Shown here: in pieces, positions 1 through 7,943 of the stretch
How positions within the stretch are numbered: the first letter of the stretch is position 1
Layout: every line of letters starts with the position of its first letter
Source: JBBQAA01 sp038276395
Lineage (GTDB): Bacteria; Actinomycetota; Thermoleophilia; Solirubrobacterales; Solirubrobacteraceae
Length of the DNA: 64,000 nucleotides
Reading direction: 5' to 3'
NCBI GenBank assembly: GCA_038276395.1
Contig: JBBQAA010000074.1
Span: 1 to 64,000 of the forward strand
Notes under the pieces: model-generated
Databases searched by the model: none
Seen by the model: only the letters and a program-made list of their open reading frames with translations
Told to the model about the DNA's origin: nothing
Position numbers and translations under genes: made by a program

Positions 1-225
1 CGCGAGAAAGCGCGCGTCGTCGGCGCCGAAGCCGAGCGCGTCCGGCCGGTAGGGCCGGAACTTGTTCACCATGTTGATGCCGTGGAGGATGACCACGCGG
101 CCCGCGGAGTCGGTGATCCAGCGGCCGCGGTGGGAGAAGGGCCCGGTGACCGCGGCGCAGGCGGGAGCAGCCGCGCCGATCACGGCGCCGACGAGGAGCA
201 CGGGGAGGAGCGCCCGACGGAGCAC
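1..225 (-). CDS. Secreted glycoside hydrolase family 5-like protein (N-terminal part)
   Basis: The N-terminal 75 codons of a gene running off the left edge are visible. It opens with a signal peptide: basic VLRR, a hydrophobic core and an APACAA cleavage region. Then comes a strand reading GRWITDSAGRVVILHGINMV followed by NKFRPYRP. That 'GRxVILHGxNMVxKxxPYxP' pattern is the hallmark of the first strand of endoglycoceramidase/cellulase-type GH5 enzymes. The catalytic glutamates would lie beyond the window, so substrate (glycolipid or glucan) cannot be stated. The GTG at 225 is chosen because a TANNNT box (233-238) lies 7 nt upstream, a spacing seen repeatedly in this window, and because it gives a good signal peptide. 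The gene is on the same strand as the DUF2142 gene upstream of it. Confidence 0.75.
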   Translation of the reverse strand, partial: MLRRALLPVLLVGAVIGAAAPACAAVTGPFSHRGRWITDSAGRVVILHGINMVNKFRPYRPDALGFGADDARFLA

Positions 226-232
226 GGAGCGA

Positions 233-238
233 AAGCTA
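233..238 (-). promoter_or_regulatory. Candidate -10 box for leaderless GH5 gene
   Basis: TAGCTT on the minus strand is followed by 7 nt and then the GTG start at 225. This TANNNT-N7-start arrangement places the predicted transcription start at or next to the start codon, so the mRNA would have no leader. No Shine-Dalgarno sequence is seen. Confidence 0.5.
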
Positions 239-347
239 CCCGACGCCGATGTCTTCGACGACGTTGACCTACGGCGAGCTCGTCGTCTGCGACTCGCCGC
301 GCGCAGCGCCGACGGGTCGATCTCGCCACCTGCGGCCCCTGGGGCGC

Positions 348-1925
348 TCATCGGGCGCTCTGCCCCGCGCTGGCCGGGAGCGAGCCCGATCGCGCGAGCA
401 GCGCGCCGGTGGCGAGGAGGGCGAGCAGCCCGGCGGCGAGGACCGCGCCCCACGCGGCCCAGCCGGCCGGCGGGGTCACCCGGACACCGTTCCATCCGCG
501 GACGTTGACGTACCAGGCGGTGGCGTGAACCGCCGCCGCGAGCGCGAAGGCGGCCGGCACGATCCGCCGCGTGAGGGCGTCCGGAACGCCGCCGTGCCCG
601 CGCCGTGCCATCTCCCCGGCGGCGATCGGGCCCGCCGCGATCACGGGCAGCAGATACCTCGACTGGACCTCGAAGCCGGTGGGATGGAGAACGACGTTCA
701 GCCCGAGGAACAGCCCTGCGACCGCGAGGGCGAAGACCGCGAGTCCCAGTCGCGCACGCCCGGGGCCGGCCCGCATCGCCAGCCAGGCGACGAGCCCGAC
801 CAGCAGCGCCCAGGCCAGGTACGCCAGCGCCGGCAGTGAGATGTCGAAGGCACCGAACAGCCCTACGAGTTGGCGGAGGAGGAACGGCGCGGCGGCGGCG
901 ACCTCGCGCAGACCCGGCCCGAGATCGTTGATGCCGGGCGCCGGATGAGGCTGCTGGGTCGCCTCCCAGACCCAGCAGGCGACCGCGGCGAGCATGACGA
1001 CCACGCCCACTGTGGTCGCGGCGCCGCGCGAGCGCGCCGCGGCGGACCGCAGGCGGCGGCCTCCGAGCAGCAGACCGACGGTCAGCCCCACGAGCACGAC
1101 GAGCAACGGGCCGAGCGAGCGACCGAGGGCGAGGACGGACCCGGCGAGCGCCGCGGCCGCCCACGCTGGGCGATCGACGCGCGCCCCCTCCCCCCGCCCC
1201 AGGCGAACGAGGGCCGCCGCGAGACACGCCCCGGCGGCGATCTCCGGGCCGCTCGGGTTCAGGATCGACGCGCAGTAGATGACCGTGGGCGTCACCGCCG
1301 CGAGGAGCCCCAGGAGCGGAAAGGCTCCTCCCTCCTCGGTCCAGAGCATCAGCGCAGCGAACACGAGCAGGGCCAGCGAGACCGCGAGGTTGGCGAGCCG
1401 TCCGAGCCGGATCGCCGCCGCCGGGCTCGAGGCCGCACGGGCGGCCAGGCCGGGCAGGAGGTAGGAGAACGGCTGATAGGTGCCGACGTAGGAGCGCGCG
1501 TAGGTGAACGGGGTCCTGCGCAGCGGGCCGATGCAGCGATGATCTGACGCAAAGACACAGGTCTCCGCGACCGTGAGCCGCGCGGGCATGGTGAACTCGC
1601 GCTTCGTCCGCGTGATCCAGGCCAGACGCGGCGGGAGCGGACCAGGGGCAGGGCGAGCGCGCCCGAGCGCTTTCGCCAATCGCCCCAGTGCGCGGTCCTC
1701 AGCGTGAACGCGGACGGGCGAGCCGGCGAGATCCCCGCCCGCAACCCCGACCGCCTTGACGTAATGGGCGATCTCGTCATAGCCGCCACCGGGCGGCGTC
1801 GAGAACGCCCAAGCGAGTCCGGTCAGGAGCAGGAAGGCGGCAAACAGCGCCACCGGAGCGCGCGAGCCGCGCGACACCCTGCTCACGGAAGCGCCGCGGC
1901 GGGACTCGCGGAGCAGCAGCGCCAC
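348..1925 (-). CDS. DUF2142 family polytopic membrane protein
   Basis: The 525-residue protein has many hydrophobic segments (roughly ten) spread over the full length, and a basic N-terminus. After the first membrane segment it has the sequence STPPGGGYDEIAHYVKAVGV, which matches the DUF2142 signature, where a 'P(P/D)E.AHY.KA' stretch follows TM1. DUF2142 proteins are predicted inner-membrane proteins often found near cell-surface glycan genes and resemble GT-C glycosyltransferases. No catalytic activity is established. The GTG start at 1925 gives the basic, positive-inside N-terminus. The preceding gene ends at 1950 with a terminator-like hairpin between. The neighbour downstream is a secreted glycoside hydrolase, consistent with an envelope role. 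Confidence 0.8.
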   Translation of the reverse strand: MALLLRESRRGASVSRVSRGSRAPVALFAAFLLLTGLAWAFSTPPGGGYDEIAHYVKAVGVAGGDLAGSPVRVHAEDRALGRLAKALGRARPAPGPLPPRLAWITRTKREFTMPARLTVAETCVFASDHRCIGPLRRTPFTYARSYVGTYQPFSYLLPGLAARAASSPAAAIRLGRLANLAVSLALLVFAALMLWTEEGGAFPLLGLLAAVTPTVIYCASILNPSGPEIAAGACLAAALVRLGRGEGARVDRPAWAAAALAGSVLALGRSLGPLLVVLVGLTVGLLLGGRRLRSAAARSRGAATTVGVVVMLAAVACWVWEATQQPHPAPGINDLGPGLREVAAAAPFLLRQLVGLFGAFDISLPALAYLAWALLVGLVAWLAMRAGPGRARLGLAVFALAVAGLFLGLNVVLHPTGFEVQSRYLLPVIAAGPIAAGEMARRGHGGVPDALTRRIVPAAFALAAAVHATAWYVNVRGWNGVRVTPPAGWAAWGAVLAAGLLALLATGALLARSGSLPASAGQSAR

Positions 1926-1930
1926 CTCAC

Positions 1931-1943
1931 GGGGTCCGACCCC
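1931..1943 (-). terminator. Short GGGGTC-C-GACCCC hairpin
   Basis: This is a perfect 6-bp inverted repeat with a single-base centre in the gap between the alpha/beta hydrolase stop (1950) and the DUF2142 start. The identical 13-mer recurs at 56111-56123 after the M48 protease gene, also at a gene end, which supports a role as a 3' end or intergenic hairpin element. No U-tract follows. Confidence 0.4.
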
Positions 1944-1949
1944 CCGGCA

Positions 1950-2846
1950 TCACGCGCCCGCGCCGGCCAGCAGACGCTCGCGCGCGCTCTCCATGTCCAG
2001 CTCGGCCGGCTCCGTCGTATCGATCCACTCCCGCACCACGCGCGCGAACCTATACGGATCCGAGCCGTGGGGGAAGTGCCCCGCCTCGGGGAAGAGCTCG
2101 AGCCGGCTGCCGGGGATGAGCTCGTGCGCCCGGCGCCCGTGGCGCGCGGGGATGATCGGGTCCTCCTCCCCCCACACGAGCAGGGTGGGCACCTCGGCGG
2201 CGAGGTAGAGGCGGTCGGTCGCGTTCACGCGCTGGCCGCCGGGCTCGATGACCCCGCGCGCGGTGTGGACGAAGGCCTGGCGCGCCTGCCAGTCGGAGAA
2301 GGACGCGAGTCCCGCGGCGATCTCCTCGAGATCTGGGCCGCTCTGGAAGCCGAAGGCCCCCGCGAGCCGGGCGATCGCGCCGCCCGCGCGGTGGAGCTGC
2401 GCGGCGCCGAGGACGGGCAGGACGAGCTCCGCGCCCGGCAGCGTCGCGGCCCGCAGCGCGAGATGCACCGCGCGGCCGAGACCGCCGCTGGCGACAAGCC
2501 CGAGGCGCTCGGTCCGCTCGGGGAACTGGTAGGCGAACTGCATGGCGATCCCGCCGCCCAGGGAGTGGCCGACGATCGTCGCGCGATCGTGGCCGAGCGC
2601 GACGACGAGGTCGCGTACGCCGCTGGCGTAGGCGCCGAGCGAGTAGTCCCCGCGGGGCTTGGCCGACTCGCCGTGGCCGAGCAGATCCGGCGCGATCACG
2701 GTGTAGTGCTCGGCCAGCAGCGGGACGACGCTGCGCCAGGTCCGCGAGGAGGATGTGATCCCGTGGATGAGCACGAGCGGCGGCCCCTCCCCCGCGGTCA
2801 GGTAGGCGACGCGGTGGCCGTGCAGGCTGAGCTCCGCGTTCCTCAT
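1950..2846 (-). CDS. Alpha/beta-fold hydrolase
   Basis: This 298-residue hydrolase contains the oxyanion-loop HG (LVLIHGITSS), the nucleophile elbow GHSLGGG with Ser95, an acid in WGEEDPIIP (Asp229) and the catalytic histidine in EAGHFPHG (His257). All triad members are in the expected order. The start at 2846 is fixed by homology (MRNAELSLHGHRVAYLTAGEG) and by the ATGA overlap with the stop of the upstream acyl-CoA dehydrogenase, implying translational coupling. An open frame continues upstream but is only a shadow of the dehydrogenase. Substrate is unknown. Coupling to an acyl-CoA dehydrogenase suggests ester or thioester turnover in lipid catabolism, which is inference. Confidence 0.88.
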   Translation of the reverse strand: MRNAELSLHGHRVAYLTAGEGPPLVLIHGITSSSRTWRSVVPLLAEHYTVIAPDLLGHGESAKPRGDYSLGAYASGVRDLVVALGHDRATIVGHSLGGGIAMQFAYQFPERTERLGLVASGGLGRAVHLALRAATLPGAELVLPVLGAAQLHRAGGAIARLAGAFGFQSGPDLEEIAAGLASFSDWQARQAFVHTARGVIEPGGQRVNATDRLYLAAEVPTLLVWGEEDPIIPARHGRRAHELIPGSRLELFPEAGHFPHGSDPYRFARVVREWIDTTEPAELDMESARERLLAGAGA

Positions 2847-4117
2847 CGGATGTGCACGCCGGAGATGGCCCGGGCGATGACGAGCCGCTGGATCTCCGAG
2901 GTGCCCTCGAAGATCGTGTAGATCTTGGCGTCGCGGTGCATCCGCTCCACCGGGTACTCGCGGGTGTAGCCGTTGCCGCCGAGGATCTGGATCGCGCGCT
3001 CGGTCGTCCACACGGCGACCTCGCCGGCCTTGAGCTTCGACATCGAGCCCTCCGCATTCGCGAAGCGCACGCCGGCCTTGCCCATCCACGACGCGCGCCA
3101 GACGAGGAGCCGCGCGCAGTCGATCTCCATCTTCATGTCGGCGAGGGTGAAGGCGATCGCCTGGTTCTCGATGATCGCCCGCCCGAACTGCGAGCGCTCC
3201 TTGGCGTAGTCGAGCGCGTACTCGTAGGCAGCGCGGGCGATGCCGAGGGCCTGGGCGCCGACCGTCGGGCGCGAGACCTCGAAGGTCTGCATAGCCGCCT
3301 GCTTCTTGGAGGACCCTCCCTCCCGGGCGCGGGCCAGGCGCTCGTCGAGCTTCTCCTTGCCGCCGAGCAGGCAGGCGCCGGGGATCCGGCAGTCGTCGAA
3401 GAAGACGTCGGCCGTGTGCGAGGCGCGCAGGCCGTGCTTCTTGACCTTCGTGCCCATCTCCATGCCCTTCGTGCCCGGCGGAATGACGAAGGCCGCCTGG
3501 CCGCGCGCCTTGAGCTCGGGCTCGACGGAGGCGACGACGACGTGGACGTTGGCGATCCCGCCGTTCGTGGCCCACGCCTTCTGGCCGTTGAGCACCCACT
3601 CGTCGGTCTTCTCGTCGTACTTGGCGCGCGTGCGCAGCGAGGAGACGTCCGAGCCGGCGTCGGGCTCGGAGACGCAGAAGGCGCCGACCTTGGGATCATC
3701 GGCCGTGCCGAAGCACTGGGGGACCCACTCCATCATCTGCTCGGGCGTGCCGGAGGCGAAGATCCCGGCCACGGCGAGGGTCGAGCCCATGAGCGCCATC
3801 CCGATCCCGGCGTCGCCCCAGAACAGCTCCTCGTTGACGATGGAGAGCGTGAGGCCGGAGGGGTCGGCGAAGAACTGGGCGAGTCCCTCGAAGCCGTAGA
3901 GGCCGATCTTGGCCGCCTCCTGGATGATGGGCCAGGGCGTCTCCTCGCGCTCGTCCCACTCACTCGCCGCGGGGCGCATGACGCCCTCGGCGAAGCCGTG
4001 GACCCACTCGCGGATGTCCTTCTGGTCCTGGGAGAGCTCGAGGGAGAACGGCGGCTTGTCCTCGGGCTCGCCGCCCGCGGCGGCGGCCGCGGCCTCGGCG
4101 GCGGTGCTGGCTTCCAT
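2843..4117 (-). CDS. Acyl-CoA dehydrogenase
   Basis: This 424-residue flavoenzyme would oxidise an acyl-CoA to the 2-enoyl-CoA, passing electrons to ETF. The family landmarks are present: FCVSEPDAGSD in the middle domain, KAWATNGGIA, the KERSQFGRAI helix, AIQILGGNGYTREYPVERMHRDAK and, near the C-terminus, IFEGTSEIQR, whose glutamate aligns with the catalytic base of short- and medium-chain enzymes. There is an Ala-rich N-terminal extension of about 30 residues. It is transcribed divergently from a TetR regulator 83 bp away. A palindrome, TGTAA-N7-TTACA, lies in the intergenic region. It overlaps the downstream hydrolase by 4 bp, so the two form an operon probably controlled by that regulator. 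Chain-length specificity cannot be read. Confidence 0.92.
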   Translation of the reverse strand: MEASTAAEAAAAAAGGEPEDKPPFSLELSQDQKDIREWVHGFAEGVMRPAASEWDEREETPWPIIQEAAKIGLYGFEGLAQFFADPSGLTLSIVNEELFWGDAGIGMALMGSTLAVAGIFASGTPEQMMEWVPQCFGTADDPKVGAFCVSEPDAGSDVSSLRTRAKYDEKTDEWVLNGQKAWATNGGIANVHVVVASVEPELKARGQAAFVIPPGTKGMEMGTKVKKHGLRASHTADVFFDDCRIPGACLLGGKEKLDERLARAREGGSSKKQAAMQTFEVSRPTVGAQALGIARAAYEYALDYAKERSQFGRAIIENQAIAFTLADMKMEIDCARLLVWRASWMGKAGVRFANAEGSMSKLKAGEVAVWTTERAIQILGGNGYTREYPVERMHRDAKIYTIFEGTSEIQRLVIARAISGVHIR

Positions 4118-4159
4118 GTCGGTTTTCAGTCCTCGTCGGTCGGGGGCTTCGGGGAGTTC

Positions 4160-4176
4160 TGTAAACGAAGGTTACA
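4160..4176. promoter_or_regulatory. Candidate TetR operator between acyl-CoA dehydrogenase and tetR
   Basis: TGTAA-ACGAAGG-TTACA is a perfect 5-bp inverted repeat with a 7-bp centre, the only clear palindrome in the 83-bp divergent intergenic region. Its dyad length of 17 bp is typical for TetR dimers. It lies 24 bp before the tetR start and 42 bp before the dehydrogenase start, able to cover both promoters. Assignment to the adjacent regulator is inference. Confidence 0.5.
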
Positions 4177-4200
4177 CCATCGGGTACAGTGCGTAGCGCG

Positions 4201-4854
4201 ATGTCCGTCACACGCGTCCGCCGGCGGCAGGCCCGCGAGGACCGCATCCTCGCCGCCACCCGCGCGCTGTTCGACGAGCGCGGCGTACAGGACGCCCCGA
4301 TCGACCAGATCGCCCGCGCCGTCGGGATCAACAAGGCGCTGATCTACCGCCACTTCGCCTCCAAGGAGGAGCTGTTCGTCCTCACCGTCACGCAGTACCT
4401 GGACGAGCTCGCGCCGCTGCTCCGCGAAGCCGCCGGGAGCGCCGGCGCCGGCCCGCCCGAGCTCCTGCGCGCGCTCTCGGAGGTCTTCGCCGACTACTGC
4501 GGCGAGCACCCGGCCTTCATCGACTGCGCGCTCTCGCTCCTGCGCCGCCCCGCGCCCGCGCTGCGCGAGCGCGTCTCGGAGAGCGTGTGGCTCCGTCTCG
4601 GGCGCTCGATGGCGAGCTGCCTCTCGGTCTCCGCCGAGATCCTGCGCGCGGGCATGGAGTCGGGCGCGTTCGCGATCGAGGACCCGGACTTCGAGTCGAA
4701 CCGCCTCTACACCCAGACGCTCGGGATCATGCATCTGGCCCGGATCGGCGTCGGCGTCCGCGACGCGGACGGCCTCCCCGATGTCTTCGCCGTCGATGCG
4801 CGGCGCGTGCGCGACGCCGCGGTGGCGGCGGCGCTGGCCTCGGTCGCGCGCTGA
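4201..4854 (+). CDS. TetR/AcrR family transcriptional regulator
   Basis: The 217-residue protein has an N-terminal TetR helix-turn-helix (about residues 14-60) reading RILAATRALFDERG, then IDQIARAVGINKALIYRHF and SKEELF. The C-terminal part is an all-helical ligand-binding and dimerisation domain. ATG 4201 is preferred over an in-frame GTG at 4189 because TACAGT (4185-4190) looks like a -10 element overlapping that GTG. The gene is divergent from the acyl-CoA dehydrogenase-hydrolase pair with a palindromic operator candidate between, so an acyl-CoA-responsive repressor of that operon is a reasonable inference. No ligand can be deduced. Confidence 0.9.
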   Translation: MSVTRVRRRQAREDRILAATRALFDERGVQDAPIDQIARAVGINKALIYRHFASKEELFVLTVTQYLDELAPLLREAAGSAGAGPPELLRALSEVFADYCGEHPAFIDCALSLLRRPAPALRERVSESVWLRLGRSMASCLSVSAEILRAGMESGAFAIEDPDFESNRLYTQTLGIMHLARIGVGVRDADGLPDVFAVDARRVRDAAVAAALASVAR

Positions 4855-4900
4855 GCCGCGACCGGCGCGCGGCGCCGCGTTCGCCCGCGAGGCGGCTTCC

Positions 4901-5749
4901 CTACCCCTCGACCGTCGAGTAGACCTCTTCGAGCAGGCCCGAGCGGTCGGGCAGCGAGTAGTGCTCGGCGAGGTAGGCCTCCGTCTCCTCACGGGGGGAT
5001 CCGTTCAGGGCCATGTTCAGCGCCACGAGGCGGGCGCCCTCGACGTCGTCGCTCTCCGGGCCGGCGGCCGGGTCGGGCTCGAGCGCCGGCTCGGGCTCGA
5101 GCGCCGGCTCGGGCTCGAGCGCCGGCTCGGCCCCGGCGACCGCGGGATCGTCGAGGGGAACACCGACGGCCGGCTCCTCCGGCTCGAGGTCGACCGGCGG
5201 GGCGACCGACTCGGCGGCGGACGAGGGGAGGTCCCCGCGCGTGTCGACGGGGCGCGCGGCGGCGTCGCTGCCGGCGGCGGCGCGCAGCACGCCGAGGTTC
5301 TCCTGCAGCACGCTGAGGTCGGCGGTCACGCGGTTGGCACCGGTGCGCAGGGTGGAGAGCAGCTCGCTGAGCTCCTTCTCCATCGCGTCGATCCGGGTCT
5401 GGAGACCGGAGGAGGCGCCGGAGACGTTCTCGACGTGCTCCTTGGCCTGAGCGCTCGCGTCGCCGCGGATCTTCCGCGCCTCCTCGTCGGCGTCGTGGCG
5501 GACCTCGCGCGCGTCCTCCTCGGCCTGGCGCTCGATCTCGGCGGCGGTCTGCTCCGCGGCCTCGATGATCGAGCGGATCTGCTCGCTCGCGACCGTAGCG
5601 AGGTTGCCGCCGCGCTTCTTCGAGGGCGAGCTGAGCTGCTCCACCTCGCGCGAGAGCGCGGCCAGGTGCGCGTCGACGGCCTCCGGCTCGTAGCCGCGGC
5701 GGCCGATGGGAAAGTCCTTTTTCTCGATGCTCTGGCGGTCGAGGGCCAC
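4901..5749 (-). CDS. DivIVA-domain coiled-coil protein
   Basis: The 282-residue protein starts with VALDRQSIEKKDFPIGRRGYEPEAVDAHL, a DivIVA-type N-terminal membrane-curvature domain (KDFP...RGYEPEAVDAHL). A long charged coiled coil follows (about residues 50-150), then a Pro/Glu/Ala-rich linker with three near-perfect EPALEP repeats (about 215-235), and a short C-terminal helix. DivIVA proteins of actinobacteria organise polar growth or division. The GTG at 5749 is preferred over upstream starts because the DivIVA motif begins there and AGAGGA lies 9 nt upstream. The linker repeat is encoded by three 18-bp DNA repeats. The exact cellular role is not determinable. Confidence 0.8.
   Translation of the reverse strand: MALDRQSIEKKDFPIGRRGYEPEAVDAHLAALSREVEQLSSPSKKRGGNLATVASEQIRSIIEAAEQTAAEIERQAEEDAREVRHDADEEARKIRGDASAQAKEHVENVSGASSGLQTRIDAMEKELSELLSTLRTGANRVTADLSVLQENLGVLRAAAGSDAAARPVDTRGDLPSSAAESVAPPVDLEPEEPAVGVPLDDPAVAGAEPALEPEPALEPEPALEPDPAAGPESDDVEGARLVALNMALNGSPREETEAYLAEHYSLPDRSGLLEEVYSTVEG
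5075..5128. repeat. Three tandem 18-bp repeats inside the DivIVA-like gene
   Basis: Three consecutive copies of an identical 18-bp unit (GGGCTCGAGCGCCGGCTC on the plus strand) encode the EPALEP linker repeats. Identity at the DNA level, not just protein level, indicates recent slippage expansion, so copy number is likely to vary between strains. Confidence 0.9.
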
Positions 5750-5916
5750 GGTGTCAAGTCCTCTGGTTAGGGGCGCGGGGGGTTTGCGGCACATTAGCGG
5801 CTGAGCGCCACGAGGGCGCACGTACTCCGGACTTGCCCCGAGACCCCCGCGGCGATCTGTCCCCGATCGGCTAGGAAACCGAGGGTATCCGGGACGAACT
5901 CGCTCCCAGCGGCGCG

Positions 5917-7312
5917 TCAGGAGAGCGTGTCGAGCGCCGCGGCGAGACGCCGGATCCCCTCACCGATCGCCGGCTCGGGATGGTTGGCGTAGCCGATGAC
6001 AAGCGCGTCGGTCTCCGCCGCCGGAGCGTGGGCGAACCACGACAGCGGATAGACGCCGACATCGCGGGCCCGGGCGGCGGCGTCGAGCGCGACGGGATCG
6101 ACCGGAGCGGACAGGTCCACGACCGCGTAGAGCCCGGCGTCCTGGCCCGCCACCCGCGCCTCGGGCAGGTGGCGTGCGAGGGCGGCGACGAGCGCCTCGC
6201 GGCGGTTCCGGTAGCGCCGGCGCGCGGCGCGGAGGTGGCGGTCGAGGTCGCCGCGCGCGATCAGCCGCGCGAGGGTCAGCTCCTCGAGCACCGGCGCGGT
6301 GGCGCCGGCGAGCAGCTTCGCTTCGATGAGCGCGCCGCGCAGCGCCTCGGGAACGACGAGCCAGCCGAGCCGGAGGCCCGGCGCCAGGAGCTTGCTCGCC
6401 GAGCCGAGGTAGGCAACTCGCTCGGGCGCGAGCCCGTGCAGCGCGGCGACGGCGCGGCCGTCATAGCGGAACTCGCCGTTGAAGTCATCCTCGATGAGCA
6501 GCCCTCCGGCGGCGGCCCACTCGAGCAGCGCGGCGCGGCGCGCGGGCGCCAGCGGCACCCCGGTGGGGAACTGGTGGGCAGGGGTGGCGAGCACGACGTC
6601 GGCCCCGCTGCGCGCGAGCCGCGGCGTCGTCGAGGCCGTCCCCGTCGACCGGGATCGGGACGAGCTCCGCCCCGGCCGCCTCGAGGCCCGCGCGGAAGGG
6701 TGGGAGGCTCGGGTCCTCGACGGCGATCCGGCCCCGGCCGGCCGCGACGAGCGCGCGGGTGAGGACGGCGAGCGCCGCCGCCGCGCCGGGCAGGACGATG
6801 ACCGCGCCGGGCGCGGCCGCCACGGCCCGGGTGCGGGCGAGGTAGGCGGCGATCTCGGTACGGAGCCCGCGCGTGCCGCGGGCGTCCGGGTAGCCGAGCG
6901 CGGCGTCCGGCGCGGCGGCGAGGGCCTCGCGCGCCGCCCTCCCCCACGCCGCACGCGGGAAGCCCGCGAGGTCCGGATGGCCGGGGAAGAAATCGAAGCG
7001 CGGCAGGCGCGCGCGAGCCTCAGCGGCGCGCGCGGGCGAGGCGACGGGCGCCGCGGCGGGCGCGACCCACGTTCCCGCCCCCGGCCGCGCCGCGAGGTAT
7101 CCCTCGGCCAGGAGCTGCGCGTAGGCGTCGGCCACGAGCCGGCGCGAGACCCCGAGGTCGGCGGCCAGCGCGCGCGAGGGCGGCAGCCGCGCTCCGGGTC
7201 TGAGCCGAGCGCCCCGCACGGCATCCCGCAGCTCGGCCTCGAGCCGCGCGCGAAGCGGCCCCGCGCCCCGGCGCAGGTCGACGAGCACCTCGGGATTGTC
7301 CCCCGATCCCAT
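5917..7312 (-). pseudogene. MocR/PdxR-type GntR-aminotransferase regulator, frameshifted
   Basis: Two reading frames together make one MocR protein. The first (start 7312 down to about 6620) holds a GntR winged helix (LPPSRALAADLGVSRRLVAD and AYAQLLAEGYL) and the start of a fold-I aminotransferase domain. The second (about 6620 to 5917) continues it with TPAHQFPTG, LIEDDFNGEF, the PLP-lysine motif SASKLLAPGLRLGW and a normal C-terminus. The join needs removal of one base: the minus strand reads GCCGCGGCTCGCG, and dropping one G restores DDAALARSGADVV. The gene is either inactivated by one insertion or carries a sequencing error. It is divergent from the AhpD-like gene, which it may regulate through the CCTAAC/GTTAGG palindrome. 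Confidence 0.85.
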
Positions 7313-7325
7313 CACGAGGATGGAC

Positions 7326-7352
7326 CCTAACAGGGGGCCGTTCGCGGTTAGG
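7326..7352. promoter_or_regulatory. Inverted repeat in the MocR/AhpD-like divergent promoter region
   Basis: CCTAAC and GTTAGG are perfect 6-bp inverted arms separated by 15 bp in the 49-bp gap between the divergent genes. Each arm overlaps a TANNNT -10 candidate (TAGGCT at 7349-7354 for the AhpD-like gene; TAGGGT on the minus strand at 7324-7329 for mocR). This is the expected place for autoregulatory MocR binding; the assignment is inference. Confidence 0.5.
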
Positions 7353-7361
7353 CTGAGGACC

Positions 7362-7943
7362 ATGAGCGTCGTCGCCCCCGCCACCGGCCCCCTCTCCCGT
7401 CTCCTCCGTCTCGGCGCCCGCCGTCAGTACGGGCCGCCGATCGAGGCCTCGACCGCGGTTTACGCCCGCCACCCGCGGCTGCTGCTCGCCTTCGCGCTCT
7501 TCAACGGCGCCGCCGAGCGTCCGGGTGCGCTCGGGCGCCGACTGAAGGACCTCGCGTCGCTGCGCGCCGCCACCGTCGTCGAGTGCGAGTTCTGCATCGA
7601 CATCGGCTCGGAGCACGCGCGGCGCTCGGGCCTCACCGACGAGCAGCTCCTCGCCCTCTCCCGCGCGGAGGCTTCCGGGCTCTTCTCCGAGCCCGAGCTC
7701 GTCGTCATCGCCTACGCCGAGGCGCTCGCGCGGACCCCGGCCGTGCTCGGCAATGAGCTCCTAGCCCGGGCCAAGCGCGCGTTCACCGACAAGCAGCTCG
7801 TCGAGCTTGCCTACATCTGCGCGTGGGAGAACACCCGCGCACGCCTGAACATCGGCCTCGGCATCGAGCCAGGAGGATTCTCCGGGGGCCGCACGTGCGC
7901 TCGGCCCGAGAGCGAGTCAGCCGAGACGGCGGGCGTCGCCTAG
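7362..7943 (+). CDS. Carboxymuconolactone decarboxylase / AhpD-like protein
   Basis: The 193-residue all-helical protein has the AhpD redox motif in ASLRAATVVECEFCIDIGSE, with Cys75 and Cys78 (CEFC) and His85 seven residues later. It fits the CMD superfamily, which includes alkylhydroperoxidase-like disulfide reductases. The enzyme substrate is unknown. ATG 7362 follows TAGGCT (7349-7354) by 7 nt and so is probably leaderless, although GAGG lies close by. The 3' end overlaps the convergent methyltransferase: the two stop codons share CTAG at 7940-7943. The divergent partner is the frameshifted MocR regulator. Confidence 0.85.
   Translation: MSVVAPATGPLSRLLRLGARRQYGPPIEASTAVYARHPRLLLAFALFNGAAERPGALGRRLKDLASLRAATVVECEFCIDIGSEHARRSGLTDEQLLALSRAEASGLFSEPELVVIAYAEALARTPAVLGNELLARAKRAFTDKQLVELAYICAWENTRARLNIGLGIEPGGFSGGRTCARPESESAETAGVA

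Noticed and set aside
2852..4342. Long plus-strand frame opposite the acyl-CoA dehydrogenase
   Set aside because: Antisense shadow of a clearly conserved enzyme, with shadow-type composition and no domain.
6610..6630. Programmed frameshift in the MocR gene
   Set aside because: No slippery heptamer, stimulatory structure or family precedent is visible; mutation or sequencing error is simpler.
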